64,000 nucleotides of DNA from Klebsormidium nitens (Eukaryota; Streptophyta; Klebsormidiophyceae; Klebsormidiales; Klebsormidiaceae), in assembly GCA_000708835.1 (NCBI GenBank), contig DF237268.1:1-64000 (forward strand), written 5' to 3'. Shown here piece by piece: positions 48,916-62,053 of this stretch. Position numbers and translations under genes: made by a program. The stretch's first letter is position 1; each line of letters begins with the position of its first letter. The notes beneath the pieces are model-generated. The model had not been told where the DNA came from and searched no databases. It worked only from the letters and a program-made list of their open reading frames with translations.

Positions 48916-51900
48916 CTACACCTTGTCCCCCGGGTCGAGCTCGTCCTCCGTGGTTACGTGCGCCCCGTTGCGCGTGGGCGACGGCGCGCGCGAGGTGCGC
49001 GGCGTGGAGGCGGCGCTGGCGGGGTTGGAAGCGCGGCGGTACTTGGCCTTGACGGGCACGAGCTGCTGCTCCTTGAGCTCCTCCACGCTGGGGATGGCGG
49101 CGTCCAGCGTGAGGCCCTTGGCGAGCGCGGGGTGCGTGTACGCCGCGTCGCTGATGTCGCGCAGGTCCCACGACGGGTACTTCACGCTGTCGATCACGTC
49201 TTTCTCGTTCGCGCTCTGCACAGTAAGCCACGGCACGACTGTCGGCCTCTGCTTCGCCGTTTCGAGCATGCTCCTCTGAAGCGGAGCAGTGTAGATGCCA
49301 CCGAATGTGTTCGATTGGGAGCGTATCACGAGCTGCTCTTGCGAGGATGAACGCCAGGGCGACACTCGGTGTGTCGCTCCCTTCAGTGTGCTGTCAAATT
49401 CGCAAGCCACAGCACGTAGTTACACGATCAAATCTTCCGTTTGCGATTCAGTGTTGCGCTTGGCGTCTGCGGGCGTGATAGGAGCGTTACCTCGAGGGGG
49501 TAGCGCGAGAAGTTGGGCTCGAAGCGGTCGCGCAGCCAGACGCTGTAGACGAGCGTGAGCACCGGCAGCGGCACCGCAAAGGGCGCCACCTTGGAGGCGA
49601 GCTTGAGCGAGAGCACGCCCAGCAGCGTGATCTGCGCCACCAGCAGCGCCACGATCACACGATTAGCCACGAATGGCCACAGCCCCGCGCTGCTCTCGTA
49701 CTGCCGCTCGTACACGTTGATGATCTGGTTCTTGTACACCACGTACCTGCAACCAGCAGCCAACACCACACAGCACGCCGTCAGGAAAGCGGAGCCAGTA
49801 CCGCTGCGGCCAGAGATTTACTCTGCCCCAAGTCAAGGAGCAACAGAAGGCCGAGCACACCTCCCTAACGCAAGTTTGGAGTCGCAAGCTTTACTGCATC
49901 CTCTGGAAATGGTCGCATAAGGACTCTATGATGAGCGATACGGACGCAAGAGTCCATTGATGCCTGCAACTGGTACTCCGTCAGTCCCGTCTTGTCAACT
50001 CGGCGGGGATGCTGGCGGGAGTGGGACGCCAATGCAGCAACTTTGACGACTCTTTCACTGCGATTAGGTGTCCTTGACGAAACAGGCAGCAGGAGATGCC
50101 GGTGCGCGTGCGCGTGCTGACCCGATGACGAGGAAGAGCAGGAGGAAGGGCAGCAGCAGCGGCGCGATGGGCGCGTACACCAGGCCCAGCAGAATGTAGA
50201 ACAGCAGGCTCGGCAGCTGCACGCACCGCACAACGCAACGGCCAGCGTCAGACAACCAGGCAGGCGGCAGCGCCGACCAGAAAGCTCTCCAGAGCCTTCA
50301 GGGGCGGAGGTTGCTTTGGGAGGTCCTAAGAAAGGCACGCCAGGAAAAAGCGGAGAGAATAGGAGACAGGCTTTGCAAGTCTTGCCACGAACTCCCCATT
50401 CCGCAGGTCTCCAGCCAAGCGGACCCGGAGGGACAACCCAAGCTGACGGCCGCAGGCAGCCGATGCCCCGAAGTTCCTGAAGCAGCGGCCGTGCAACGGC
50501 TCACCAGCTCTTCGTAGTGGAGGCGCTGCAGGTTCATGGCATTTTCGCGGTCTTTGTCCGTGACGACGAAGAGCGCAACCCGCAGGTGGTAGAGCAGGAG
50601 GGGGAAGAGGCGCAGCAGCTCTGCAGGGAAGCCGGCCCAGCCGTCGACCATGATGTACGTGATGAAGAAGCTGGACTTGGTGGGGATGGCGTTGCCCAGC
50701 GTCTCCGGCAGCTTGGTCGGCTGCGACACGAAGCTGCGCAGCTGCTCGAACAGGCTGCCCGTCAGGATGCTCCCGAAGAACACGTTCACCTGCACGCGCG
50801 CGCAGGGCAACCTACTTTTCAGGGCGGAGCAATGGGCGCATCGCAGAAAGAGTCACGTAAAAGGGCGGAGCAATTGGCGCATCGCAGAAAGAGTCACGTA
50901 AAAGCTTTCTATCATGGCCGGAGCGCTGTCACAAGGCTCCCTAACGTTACGAGAAAGGAATATCAAATGGGCGCATAAGATGCACATTTTCGACTGGACG
51001 ACCCCAGCGCTGAGAGTCTGTTGCATCCAGTGTCTGCAGGCAACGGTGATTGGGTGCTCTGCCGAATGAGCGGGTCGACAGCGGAGGGTGCAGGCGTGGC
51101 TCACGAGCTGGAAGTAGTAGACCTTGATGGCGGCCTGCCTGACGATGGTGCTGGTCGAGGGGTGGCCCTCGAAGGTGCTCATAGTGCGCAGCAGTAGTGG
51201 CAGCAGCGCCAAAAACAGCTTCAGCACCAGCCCCGGCAAGAACCCGCTCACGAACCCCGCGATCACCGGCCTGCACAACACGCCCACCCGCCGATGTGGT
51301 CAGGCAGGGCAGCGCGACTAGGGGCGTTAAGAACGGGCAATACGGCCACCTTTCACGCGAAGACTTGTGTGTGTGCGACGGATGGCATCATTCGCATCAA
51401 GTACGAAAGGGGCGTTACAAGGCAGCCTACTTTGAAGTGGTACCCGGTTAGCACTACCGATCGTGATGTCACCTCGGCAAGCGGCACAGAAGAAGCGGAT
51501 TCGTTACTCATAGCGGGACGGCGCTATATTTGGTAGCAGACTGCCAGGAAAGGCACAGCTTGGTCGGTATGATATGAAGCACAAGCAGGAAAAACGGGAG
51601 GTGATCAGCTCACACGTCTACGATCTCCTTGACGGGGGTGCCGATATGGCGCAGGCTGTCTAGGTTGGCGAGCGACTGGACCAGCGAGATGGGGACCATG
51701 TAGAAAAAGACCTGCCAGCGCACAGCACGGGGAGCACGCTCAGGGCATGCGGTGTCCGATTCGTTGTTCCTTGTGTCAAAGCGGACGCTCTTGTTGTCAC
51801 TTCAACGGCGGTGCAAAAGAAGACGTTGCCAGAATGCAATCGACCAATCGGAACGAAAGCGTTAGGGTGTGCAAAGGGGCCTCCCCTACTTCAACAACGA

Positions 51901-54900
51901 TCTGGGAAGTCCCGTTTAGACCTCCCCTTGATGTGGCACGTGGGCATGGCCTACCAGGAAGAAGACGGCGGTCCCCACAGCGAGGCGGCGCAGGCCTTGG
52001 TGCCACTTGGACATGCCCAGGTTGGGCCAGTACACGTCGCGCGGCTCTGGCGCCCACGACGTGATCCACAGCTGCGCCACCCGCAAGCACCCGCACACCG
52101 TCAGCGCAAAGGCCGGCTGATGATATGCCGTTGATGTGAAGCAAAAAGGAGTCACTGGGCATGGACTGGCGCACCAATGCTTGACTGTTCAGAAGCAGTG
52201 AGCCGGCTTCAAAAGCCCTTGATGGCCCGAACTCCAACTTTACTAACGCTAGCATCTCGTTACAAAAGTGGTCTTTTTTATCGGCTTACATGTTGCCATT
52301 TTATACATGCTGACATATGTATGTTGCCGTCATTCTGACCTGGGGGTTCTTCGAAACCTGCGTTTGCGCCGCCACGGCTGCCCCCCAGCGGTTGCGGAAC
52401 GTGACGAAGGCGGCATTGACAACGCGCTTCTGGCTGCTTTGAATGATGCCGGACTCCGTGGCCGCCTCCTCCCGCAGCTGCGACAGTTCCCTGGAGGACA
52501 CAATTGGCCTAAAATCAGGAGACCCAGGACGGCTGGTGATGGGAGGGTGATTGAGACAACTTACTTCTTATGCTTTTCGAGCCCAGATAATCCACCTTGG
52601 GGATTGCTCTTGATCAAGGAGAACGTGAGGGGGGCTTTAGGAAAACTTCGGATGCGGAGGTGGTCAATATTGGAGTTGGAATTCTCCCAGACCAACACTC
52701 AAACAGCTATGATCCTTCAATGCAATCGCACTCTAAATTAGCCAGTAGTCCGTCCATTTGCTGGGCACGTTTCGAAGCCGGCGCCTCACTTTTCGTAGAA
52801 GTCGATGGAGTCGACTTTGGGCCCCCGCAGCCCCAGGAAGCCCGTCCGGTGCATGGGTCGCCCCTTGCGCGGCTTGCGCTCCATCTTGATGCGCAGCGCG
52901 TCCACCTTGTTGGCTGCAACCGCACCACACGCCGCAGTTAGCCTTCCAGCATCGTGCCAAGCAGGGGCTGACTTTCGCGGGTTTGCTCTGCACTCTGATT
53001 CGACTACTAAGCCTTGCGGCTCCGCTCCTGTTGCGTGCAAAACGAGAGGAGGTGTTTGCAGTCTCTTCGAATTGATCAACAGCACTCTACCTTGTGCAGC
53101 AACGAGGTTGTAAAAGGAGCTGCTTTTGGGAGTATGCAAGTGGAGCACGGGGCCGCAGCCCACCTGTTTTGTCTCTCTTGTTGACGAGCGCCCAGAGCGG
53201 GTTGGCATTGATGACGACGTTGTGCGCGAAGTAGATGTCCGGGTACTGCACCCGGAAGTAGCGCGCCACGCGCTGGCTCATCGTCTCTGACGACTGTGCG
53301 TCCACCTTCGGGATCTGAAAGCGCCAAGGAATGTGAAGGGGCCTTGTTCAGAGCCCTTGACCTTGAAAGCAGGGATTGAGCCGCCTCGTGTCGCTGCTGA
53401 AGCAACAGAAGCATTGCATACAGCAAGCTCCCCTTTTCAAACTCAACTCGCAATTCTTGAACCCAACCTACCGAGTTGGCCAAGCAAGATCGAGCACTAT
53501 GTGACCATACCAATTGTACACTTCTTCGAGTTGCAACAAGCCCGTGTTTGGGCAGTCCATGCAACACGTGCGCACCTCGGTGGTGAGGACAGTGAACTGG
53601 TCGGGCTGGGGCTGCAGGTCCGCCATGTAGCCCAGGCGCAGCCGTGTGATGTACTCGTACTCCTGCAGTGGGGGGCGCGCAAGCACAGGTTGAAACCAGG
53701 GGAGAGGCGCCCACAATCTGCTCGATAGCAAGAATGCAGAACAGAAACCGATCCCAAATCGAGAGGGATGCGCAACCGAGTAGCAGAAGCAAGAAATCGC
53801 AGGCGGTCAAGCCAGCAGTGTGGAAGCCAGCTTGAAGCGACCGGGGTCAGGCCAGGCAAGGGGCTTACTTTCCAGAGGCAGTAGTACGCCCAAAAGGCAA
53901 ACATGTAGGCGGAAAGGAGGTGCGCCCACATCCTGCGGCACAGAAGCAGAGCTTTGGTTGAGAAATCGGACTTTGATTGCTGTCGTCGCAGAAGGAATCA
54001 GAGGTCAAGGAAGTAGCACGAAAACAACAACGAGACCTCTCTTTTGAGACCTCTCTTTCGTGAAGAACATGCCCCAGGCCCTCACCGGCTCACCTATCGG
54101 ACCTGTCCTGCACGTTGGACAGGCTCAGCTGATCCACTGCGCTAAAGCTGGACTTGGGGTTGACCGCATGCTGCTGCCTGTGTAAACGGTGAGCACCCGA
54201 TTCATCGCACCATTTGTGCAAAGCAATTTGTGCTGCAGTAGAGCAGGAATTTCACAACGGGGGCTGGCACGAGGAGTGGGGGGCAGGGGCAAGGAGACAC
54301 AAAGCAGAAGGGTAAGTGGGGCAAGTATGCGCCAAGCATGTCACAGCAGCATGCCGTAAGAGAGCCAGCCTGGTCTCACTGGACGTTGTTATCCGTCTTG
54401 TTGATGGGGATGAGTACGATAGCACCCCACAGAGCCATGGGGAACAGCATCTTCATGCTGGCCACACAAACAGCAAGAGACGCAGGGTCAGGCTTCGAGT
54501 CCTGTATATCTTTTTTCAACTGTACAGTTTTATCAAGTGGAGGTCGCCCTCAGCTGATGCAACTCGTTCTAAGTGGCGGCCCTAGATTGCGATGAGCCGA
54601 CTGACTTTGTGTACCCTCATGTACTCTCTGGTCTGACTAAGTGCGATGGGAGGAATGCTTACTGAAAGTGGGCTGGTTTTGAAATATGATATGCAGAGTC
54701 AAGAGGGGTGCAACAAACAAGGACACCAGACTGTGCCATCAATGGTCCAATGCACTACTTTTTCCACAATCATACATGTATAATCACCTGAAAAAGAAGA
54801 CGCGCAGCACCACCACCTGGGCAACAAGAACAAACTAAAAGTCAGTTGAGGCTGCCAAGATCATGGAAGCAGCAAAATCATTTGACGGCAGGCAATCTTT

Positions 54901-55379
54901 TGATCAACAATGCCTGACAAGAAGCATGAGTCCCAGAGTGCCCCTCACCGCGTCGAGGCCGGCTGTAGCAATGAGCTCCTCCTCGGGCATCTTGAGTGCC
55001 CCGTGCAGCCAGTCCAGCAGCCGCAGGTTCAGCATGAAGCGCTCCAGGCCCGTCTTGCCCGTCTCCTTGAACTTGCTGGGGTCGCGCTGCACGCAAGGGA
55101 GACACCACTCTCACAATGCAGACAGGAGAAGCATCCCTGCACAAAATGGACCGCCAGTCCGATGCCCACCTGGGGGCACCCTGCAATATTTGCAGAGCTG
55201 ACAGCATTCCGTGTAGCAGCTAGTGTGAAGCATACTGCCCTCACCTGGAGGAGTGCGGGGAAGTAGACGCGCGTGTTGATGGGCATCTTGATGGCCACGC
55301 TGTAGGCCGCAATGAAGATGGTGGCCAGCCCCAGGTTGATGCCCGCAGCCACGCCCAGGTTCTCCAGGTCGCTGCCCAT
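48916..55379 (-). CDS. OSCA/CSC1-type calcium-permeable osmo- and mechanosensitive channel
   Basis: Seventeen exons join in phase to 785 residues: 55245-55379, 54949-55086, 54788-54816, 54380-54457, 54094-54177, 53869-53932, 53576-53662, 53164-53314, 52790-52913, 52340-52490, 51955-52071, 51614-51711, 51105-51270, 50505-50789, 50122-50216, 49491-49746 and 48916-49215. The N terminus (MGSDLENLGVAAGINLGLAT) is the first helix of the family. Cytosolic segments include FRVQYPDIYFAHNVV, AAFVTFRNRWGAA and the hallmark WAPEPRDVYW (353-362). The pore-forming RSN1_7TM region follows, with PVIAGFVSGFLPGLVL, FITYIMVDGWAGFPAELLRL and FYILLGLVYAPIAPLLLPF. The soluble tail is Ser/Thr/Pro-rich. OSCA channels are dimers in plasma or internal membranes that pass calcium under osmotic or membrane stress. 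The long intron 3' of 50789 holds a tandem duplication; another holds a MITE relic. Confidence 0.95.
50821..50902 (+). repeat. 41 bp tandem duplication in an OSCA intron
   Basis: Two adjacent 41 bp units (50821-50861 and 50862-50902) start AGGGCGGAGCAAT and end GAGTCACGTAAA, and differ at one base. The near identity indicates a recent event. It is intronic, so the protein is not affected. Confidence 0.9.
51429..51451 (+). repeat. Relic of the 22343-22785 MITE end
   Basis: ACTTTGAAGTGGTACCCGGT (plus TAG) matches the left arm of the MITE with one change in 23 bases. No partner arm is seen nearby. It lies in an OSCA intron. Confidence 0.5.
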
Positions 55380-56338
55380 GGTGCACGCCAAGCACAGCAA
55401 ACGGGCAACGAAAATGGTGTGGCAGACTCTACTTTTCAGTCTACAAGGTTCTACAAGTCGCTGAGCTTACAAGCTACAGAAGCATCGCATCCCTCAAACT
55501 CAATTTTTGCAGCAACAAGCAACCCCACAGCTGATGCGCCACAGATATGTGTTAATGCCAAGACGGTCTGCTTGTACATCAATCACTCTCAACTACCTAT
55601 AAAACTTCCACGCTTTCCCCTGAGGACCTCTACTCCTAAAGGTTCAGACTATCTACACAGGGTACCAGACAAAACCGATTGGAATGCAGCCTCCGCCTGC
55701 CAAGCCATCCCAACGCCATAATGCCATCAGCCGCCAAGGCTGCACACGGGTGTTGGAACAATGTCTTTTACCTTATACTGTATACTGGCATGGGGCATTG
55801 CAATGAGGTTCCAAAGCCTAGGGCAAAGGCGCTCCCCCTAGCTGTAGCCGCTCGATCATGCAGCAGTTACAGTAGGTAGCTGGCAAACCCCCCATGATGA
55901 TGTACCCCCATGTACCCCCATGATGATGTATGTGACAGATTGGTGCCAGTTGTCGTTGCCTGGGAGTCGGCATCGGAGGAAAATTCAGATTCTCAGAATC
56001 CAAAATGGTCTACACGTGGAGCTTGGGATCCTTTTCATCCACACATTTTGACCTTGAAATCCGGAATGGTTGACATGTCAGCACCGGGGCACACGCAAAT
56101 TCGGCGCGCCCCCTGCCTAACAGTACAGGCCTCTGCCAATGCCATACTTGAACCGGCCGGTGGCTGCTTGCATCAGATTCAAATTGGCTTGCAAGAGAGG
56201 AGACGGCCCGGAGTCCGGACTCTAGTCCTAGACACACTGACAGCTAGGACTCGTCGGAGGACAGGACATTGGCAGGAGATACTGTGTTTCTCCGCAAGCT
56301 GCTAGTGCTGGGTCCCCTCGCTGCACAAGGACTCCACA
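55380..56338. promoter_or_regulatory. Divergent intergenic region, OSCA and plastid GPAT
   Basis: The two start codons are 959 bp apart and face away from each other. A near-duplicate of CCCATGATGATGTA occurs at 55889 and 55918. No TATA box or known element is assigned. Confidence 0.45.
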
Positions 56339-59300
56339 ATGGCCTTGACAGCTTGCTGCCGTGTGGGAAGCATTTTCAAGCTGCCACTGGATATTGCCGC
56401 CAAGCAGTCGTGTTCGCAAAGACACTTCAAGACTTGCTCCGGTCCTATAAGCAGCCTAAGATTAGGCAGCATTGCATACCACCAAGGCCCCGCGGCACAG
56501 TTCTTGCTGAGGCAAGTGCAGACTCCCGCGCACCATGTTGGTCACCATAATGTAGACAGTACTGGGCACACGACAAGAGCGGCAGAGCCCGCAGTCGCGA
56601 ATGGAAAGCCAGCTCACACAAAGTCCTTTCAAAATGTCAAAACGGAAGAAGGTGAGGCGGTTCTTTGTTGTGCAGATCAGCACCTTGGCTGAAGGAACTC
56701 TGCCGATATTGGCCTTGGAGATGTCTAGTCCCTTGACAAGCAGGAACGTTGCTATGCCGACGACAACATCGCACATTGTGAAGGTTCAAGAAAGTCGCAA
56801 TATGTCGTAGCTACGTAAGCAGTGAGAGCTCCTGTGAGCATCCGGCGATGGAAGACACTTCGAATGTCGATCACTGACTTTGTAGAGATTGATCTGCCGT
56901 CCTGGTCAAAGCGTTGTTTTCCTTCCAGAGTTGTTGGCTGGCATCCAAGCCGAGATTGCTGCCAAGCGGTTGCCCTCGCGGGCGGGCCCAGGAATGCAGC
57001 TGTTCTACAACAATTACAAGAAAGCGGTGAGGGGCAGGCTTGAGTGGGGTGGAGTCGAAGCACAGCCCACATTGCACAAGACGCGTCCCCCTTGACAACA
57101 TACACCCTTAGCCAGTGCAACAGGGACCATCTTGCAATGTGGTGCTTTTCGAGGGCTTGGGGTGGCCGTCGCCACCCCTTGGCAGCGAACATGCGAGCTC
57201 CGCTGTTCTGACACACCTGTCCTGCGTGCGCAGATGCTTAGCAGCGGGCGGCCGGATGCAGAAGAGACTGCAGTGCGTGTTATGTCTATGGTGTTTGACC
57301 GGATCATGGTCCAGTTCGAGGTGAGCCACAGTTCAACGGGGGCTTCGCACCTCAGCTGACTCGTTACAGCCGGGGATACCTTGCAACAGTGTAATTCCGC
57401 TCGAAGGCGGTCCTTGAACATGAATGTTCTTGTAGGACGCTGGCAGCATGCTGAAGCGCAGTACATCAGTGAACCTGGTCGGAAGCTTCTTCCAATCCTG
57501 CGCAAATACCATTGCTGCAGGACCCATTCACATTCAATTCGCACCACCTTGCCATCAGAGAACCGTACGATTACTACCGCTTTGGCCAGGAGTATGTGGG
57601 GCCTCTCCTCAACTTCAGGTGGGTGGGTGTCACTGACCTAACATTCAGATCACTCAGATCCTCCAGCATCTCGGCATCTCCGCTGATGCTTCCGCCACCC
57701 AATCTCGGTTTGTGTGAGGCAGAAACCATGTGAACTGAGATGAAGGAGACGGCACGTACTCTTGACACATGTTCGGAGCTTTCAGTGACTCACGAACTCT
57801 TGACAAGCACCGTCTCCCTCAGCGCGACTGCACTGTTCTCCCCAGTCAAGTGTGTCAAAAGGAGTGGTACTTGCTGGGGGCCTTTGCTATTGTAAATTCG
57901 CCCAACTTGCAACTCTGTTGTGCAGTGAGTCGTACTTGGGCAACCTGCACCTGTTTGATGCGATGGAGGAACAGCTACGAGCGGGCCACAACGTGGTGCT
58001 GCTGTCCAACCACCAGACGGAGGCAGACCCCGCCGTCATCGCACTGCTGCTGGAGCACTCCCACCCCTTCCTGGCTGAGAACCTGGTGAGGCGACCCCGT
58101 CCGGTGGCACCACTTGGCTAGAACTCCGACACCATGCACCTGGCATGGGGTTTCCGAAGATCATATTCTAGCCGAGGGGCCCTCGTCTGTGCACGAACTA
58201 GGAAGTCGACCGGCGCTTGTTTAAAGCTAACTGTGCTGCGACGTTCGAAGTCGCTTTCAGAGCGGCAGCCTGCTCTTGCGTGTGCGCTTTCCAAGCCCTT
58301 GGACCTTCCTGGTGGGGCATATGACAAGTTTTCCAATCGGGTTTCATTTAGCAGGGACCCTTGTTCCACGTGCGGCTCCATTCTTCGACCGCGCGTGCTG
58401 TATTTGTTGCCTTAACTTGGGTCGAATGACAGCGCTCCTCAACGACGAATCAAGCACACCCGGAGCCACCTTTTGCAGACGTACGTTGCTGGTGACCGCG
58501 TGGTACACGACCCTTTCGCCAAGCCCTTCAGCATGGGCAGGTACGACTCCTGCGCCACTCTACGAGCCAATTGTCAGCGCTCGACTCCAAGTTTCGGCAG
58601 GCTAGGATACATTGAACGGGGCACCCACTCTTCCAATCGGCATACGCTTTTGTTAAGTCGTCTTACCGTACTTGTCACATCAGCCACGAGGACTCCTTTC
58701 GATTGCACGAAGTCTCCAATATCGTTGAGTATTTCCCGCTAGGCTGCATTGAGTGGGATGCGTGCTCTGATGCGTCGCGTGGTGTCGGCAGGAACCTGCT
58801 GTGCGTGTACTCCAAGAAGCACATCAACGACGTCCCCGAGCTGGCCGCCGAGAAGACCAAGGCCAACCGGCGCACCCTCGTTGAGATGGCCCGCCTCTTC
58901 AAGTGAGCGCCCGGCCGGCCTCGTCGCACTCGTCTCTGCGTTCGTTCTGACAGCAGATTGCTGCCTCGAAGAGCATCGACATAGTGACACTGGAAGGTTC
59001 GTGCAGAAAGAAGGGACGAAGCATGCGATGAAGCTTAAAGTGTGCCTGTTGCTTGCAGGGCGGGGGGACAATTCATTTGGATCGCTCCCAGTGGGGGCCG
59101 GGATCGACCAGACCCCGCCACAGGACAGTGGGTGCCGGTAAGCGCAGCGGACCTTACATTGGGGGGAAGTTTGCCGGTATACAGGCGACCCGGCACGATC
59201 TGCACATCATGTCTGAGAATCTTCCACGGAAATATTTAGCTGAGCTATTTCGGCCAAAATGGAATAGGTGCCTTAAGTTCTTTTTGAGTCCTTTGATTCA

Positions 59301-60215
59301 GCACGTGGATTGAATGTATGTATGTGCAGGCCGCGTTTGACGACTCTTCGGTAGAGTTGATGCGGCGATTGTCCGACGACAGCCCCGTGCCCGGGCACCT
59401 GTACCCGCTCGCCGTCCTGTGCCACGACATCATGCCGCCACCGCCCACGGTACGCGCCAGCCGCAACAAGGTCTTGTTGTACAAGGCATCAACGAGAACT
59501 GTGGACACTGGCGCATCAAGCTCGTCGTCATTGGGTGACTTTTCATTGCGTACCCGTGGTGACTCTGCAATGATCCATGCTCTGGATGTGCACGATGGGG
59601 ACGTCCTGCATTCTCGCGGCTGATGCGACCGTCGTGTGCGTGCTCGCGTGCAGCTGGACAAGGCGCTGGGCGAGCAGCGGATCACCAACTACCATGGGGT
59701 GGGCATGTCCGTGGGGCCGCAACTGCATTTCGAGGAGGTCTGTCAAGGGATCGAGGATAGAAAACAGGTGAGCCCTCAATCTTTTCCCTCTTGACTTTGA
59801 GGCCGTTACGTAACCCCGAGTGTGGCTCAAGATGTGGGCTCGGGACGTCTCGATCTCAGCATTTTCCTTCCAAGGGCATCTTTTTTCCCCACCAGAACCC
59901 GGCCGTATTCTCCTCAGGAGCCAGCCTTGTGGAAGTGAGAAAACAAGCGGCACGCCACGGCAGGCAGCCAGTCGTGCAGGCGTGTGCCAGCTGGCCTAGC
60001 TGCGTGGGGGCCGTGGGGCAGCTGGCCTGATGCCGCACTCGTGCTGGATGCAGGCCCGTGCCGTCTACTCTGCCGCAGCGTTTGCCGCAGTGGAGGAGCA
60101 GTACAAGGTCCTCGAGGCGGCCGTGCACGGCAGCAAGGGCACCGCCTCGTCCACCGCGGCAGTGCGGCTGGAGCAACCCTGGAAAGTGGAAAAGGACGCG
60201 GCCCTGGTCTCATGA
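56339..60215 (+). CDS. ATS1: Plastid glycerol-3-phosphate acyltransferase
   Basis: Eleven exons (56339-56651, 56929-57026, 57234-57320, 57521-57618, 57926-58085, 58479-58540, 58792-58902, 59059-59137, 59330-59449, 59654-59767, 60054-60215) give 467 residues, close to plant ATS1. About 95 Ser/Lys/His/Ala-rich residues precede the mature start near [13 protein letters not shown], a likely transit peptide. The N-terminal helical domain has FYNNYKKA and DPFTFNSHH. The catalytic HX4D box is NHQTEADPA, with His228 and Asp233. [19 protein letters not shown] and [12 protein letters not shown] bind glycerol phosphate, and CHDIMPPPP follows. It transfers an acyl group from acyl-ACP to sn-1 of glycerol-3-phosphate in the stroma, the first step of the plastid glycerolipid route that also feeds sulfolipid. 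All phases agree. Confidence 0.96.
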
Positions 60216-62053
60216 CGATTTCGGGCCACATGTAGGCGCAGGTGGCAGGCTGACGTAGTGACGCGCGCACAACCAGGTTTCACGTAGCATCAGGGTCAAG
60301 CGCTTGGCCACGGTACGAAAGCACAGACTGACGACACGTCACCCCTGCAATCTTGCAAGAAGCTTCGGAACTCTGGTCGAAGCTGCTTGAGGCTGATGCC
60401 TCAAGACAATCCTTTGGTTACCTTCGGAAAGCAGTCGGGCTGGGCTGGGTCGGGGCCGCCCTTGCCTGGCACGTTATATGCACTATTGAGATATGCACAA
60501 TTCGTGACGCATCACTGATAGGTCGAAACGATCGAGGATCAGATCTGGACAATCCGCTTGTTAATGCGCAGGTGGTAAGCCTGAAGTGAGTCTAATCAAC
60601 CAAAAGTGATCATTGAATTTTGAGAGTTGCCAGTCATTCAGATCTGGTTTGAAACCATTCTTTGGTACTGTGGGTCAGTGCAAGGTGAGCTAGCTAAAGA
60701 CTTCCGCTAAAATGCCATCACGTGAGTCAGTGCATGGCAAAAAAGTTCCCCCTGCTCTCAGTCCAACCGTCAACGATTCAATTCGGCATGTATCATGTGT
60801 GGCCACACCGGACCTAGTTCAAGACCTACATTGCAACTCAGTGACAAACTTTTGTATTATATCTCGCTAAGCGGCTGTCAACTGCTCACAGTGCCGGGCC
60901 AGGCCATTTTAAAGCATCATATATGGCCTGCGGATCGTCTTGACGCATCATTGGCCGCGTGCAATGTCGTTGTATGGCAGACGCAATGTACACTGACCAT
61001 TGTAGTACGTGATGGTCACTAGCCGGATGGACGTGCCTCAGTGATCATAGATGTACACAGAGCTGCCCCGTCCCCGGGCCCATGCATGCGCCCTCGTTGC
61101 CCATGCCTGGCCGGATGATCCATATGTGGAAACGGAAATATGCAGAGCTAGGCCCGCGTGCCAGCAGGTGACCCATAGGTAGCGGCCAGAATTGGGTTGA
61201 AGTATACTAACGCGTTGGCGCTGGCCGCCGGCTCGACATAATCAAAAGTGAGTAGCTCAATTCATGATGCGCAACGTACCATGCATGGAAAGAGCGTACA
61301 TTGTTATTGAATTACATACCCGGCGGGCGCGGCCAGCGCGCGCGCCGCGGTCGACGGCATGTGAACCGTATGCATGCGGCATGCCATGAGCCTGCCGCAT
61401 GTGCTCATGATAATCCGACAGCTATATAGAATTGAGACTGTATGGCAATTCAATTGACTACATTTATTCCGCCGGTACCTCCTGCCCACTAGACAGCCTG
61501 AATTTCGTCAAGGTTTAAAAACTCCATGTATACGCAAAAGCAAGCTCTAAACAGTCTACAATTTAGACCGTCCTGACCGGGTATATAGGATGCAAAACAA
61601 CATATTCCAAGCATGTGAGATCGACCTGCATTTGATTATGCATGAAATGGCGCACCCACGTTGGGCAGCAAGGTCGGAACCGGTGATTGAACAGCTTTCA
61701 AGTTCCATCATGACCTTGTCAAGTAGTTTCTTTGATTCAGCAATGACTGTATCTGCCTCGAACAACATAGACTGGTAACTAGCAAAGAAAGCAACATGTT
61801 TGCTTGTGCCCGAGTTAATCTGGTTCAACTATGTCCACCTTGCTTCGTTGGTACTATACCAGTCCTACACTATGATTGTGATCAGGTACAACGGTCGGTT
61901 AACTGGTCGCATGCCCGCATGCACAACTTAAGAGAGCAATCTCTAAGCATGGAACTGATGTCATTTGAGCAATCTCTCTTGCTATTCAGTGACCACTCCT
62001 TGATGTGTTCCAGAATCTGCGTAAACTTATCCCGATTGTCTGTACTAATGGGC
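60216..62053. other. Intergenic region between two convergent genes
   Basis: The 3' UTRs of ATS1 and of the oxygenase gene are expected at the two ends. The middle (60600-61500) is AT-rich with ATGCATG words. No gene, RNA or repeat is supported here. Confidence 0.5.
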
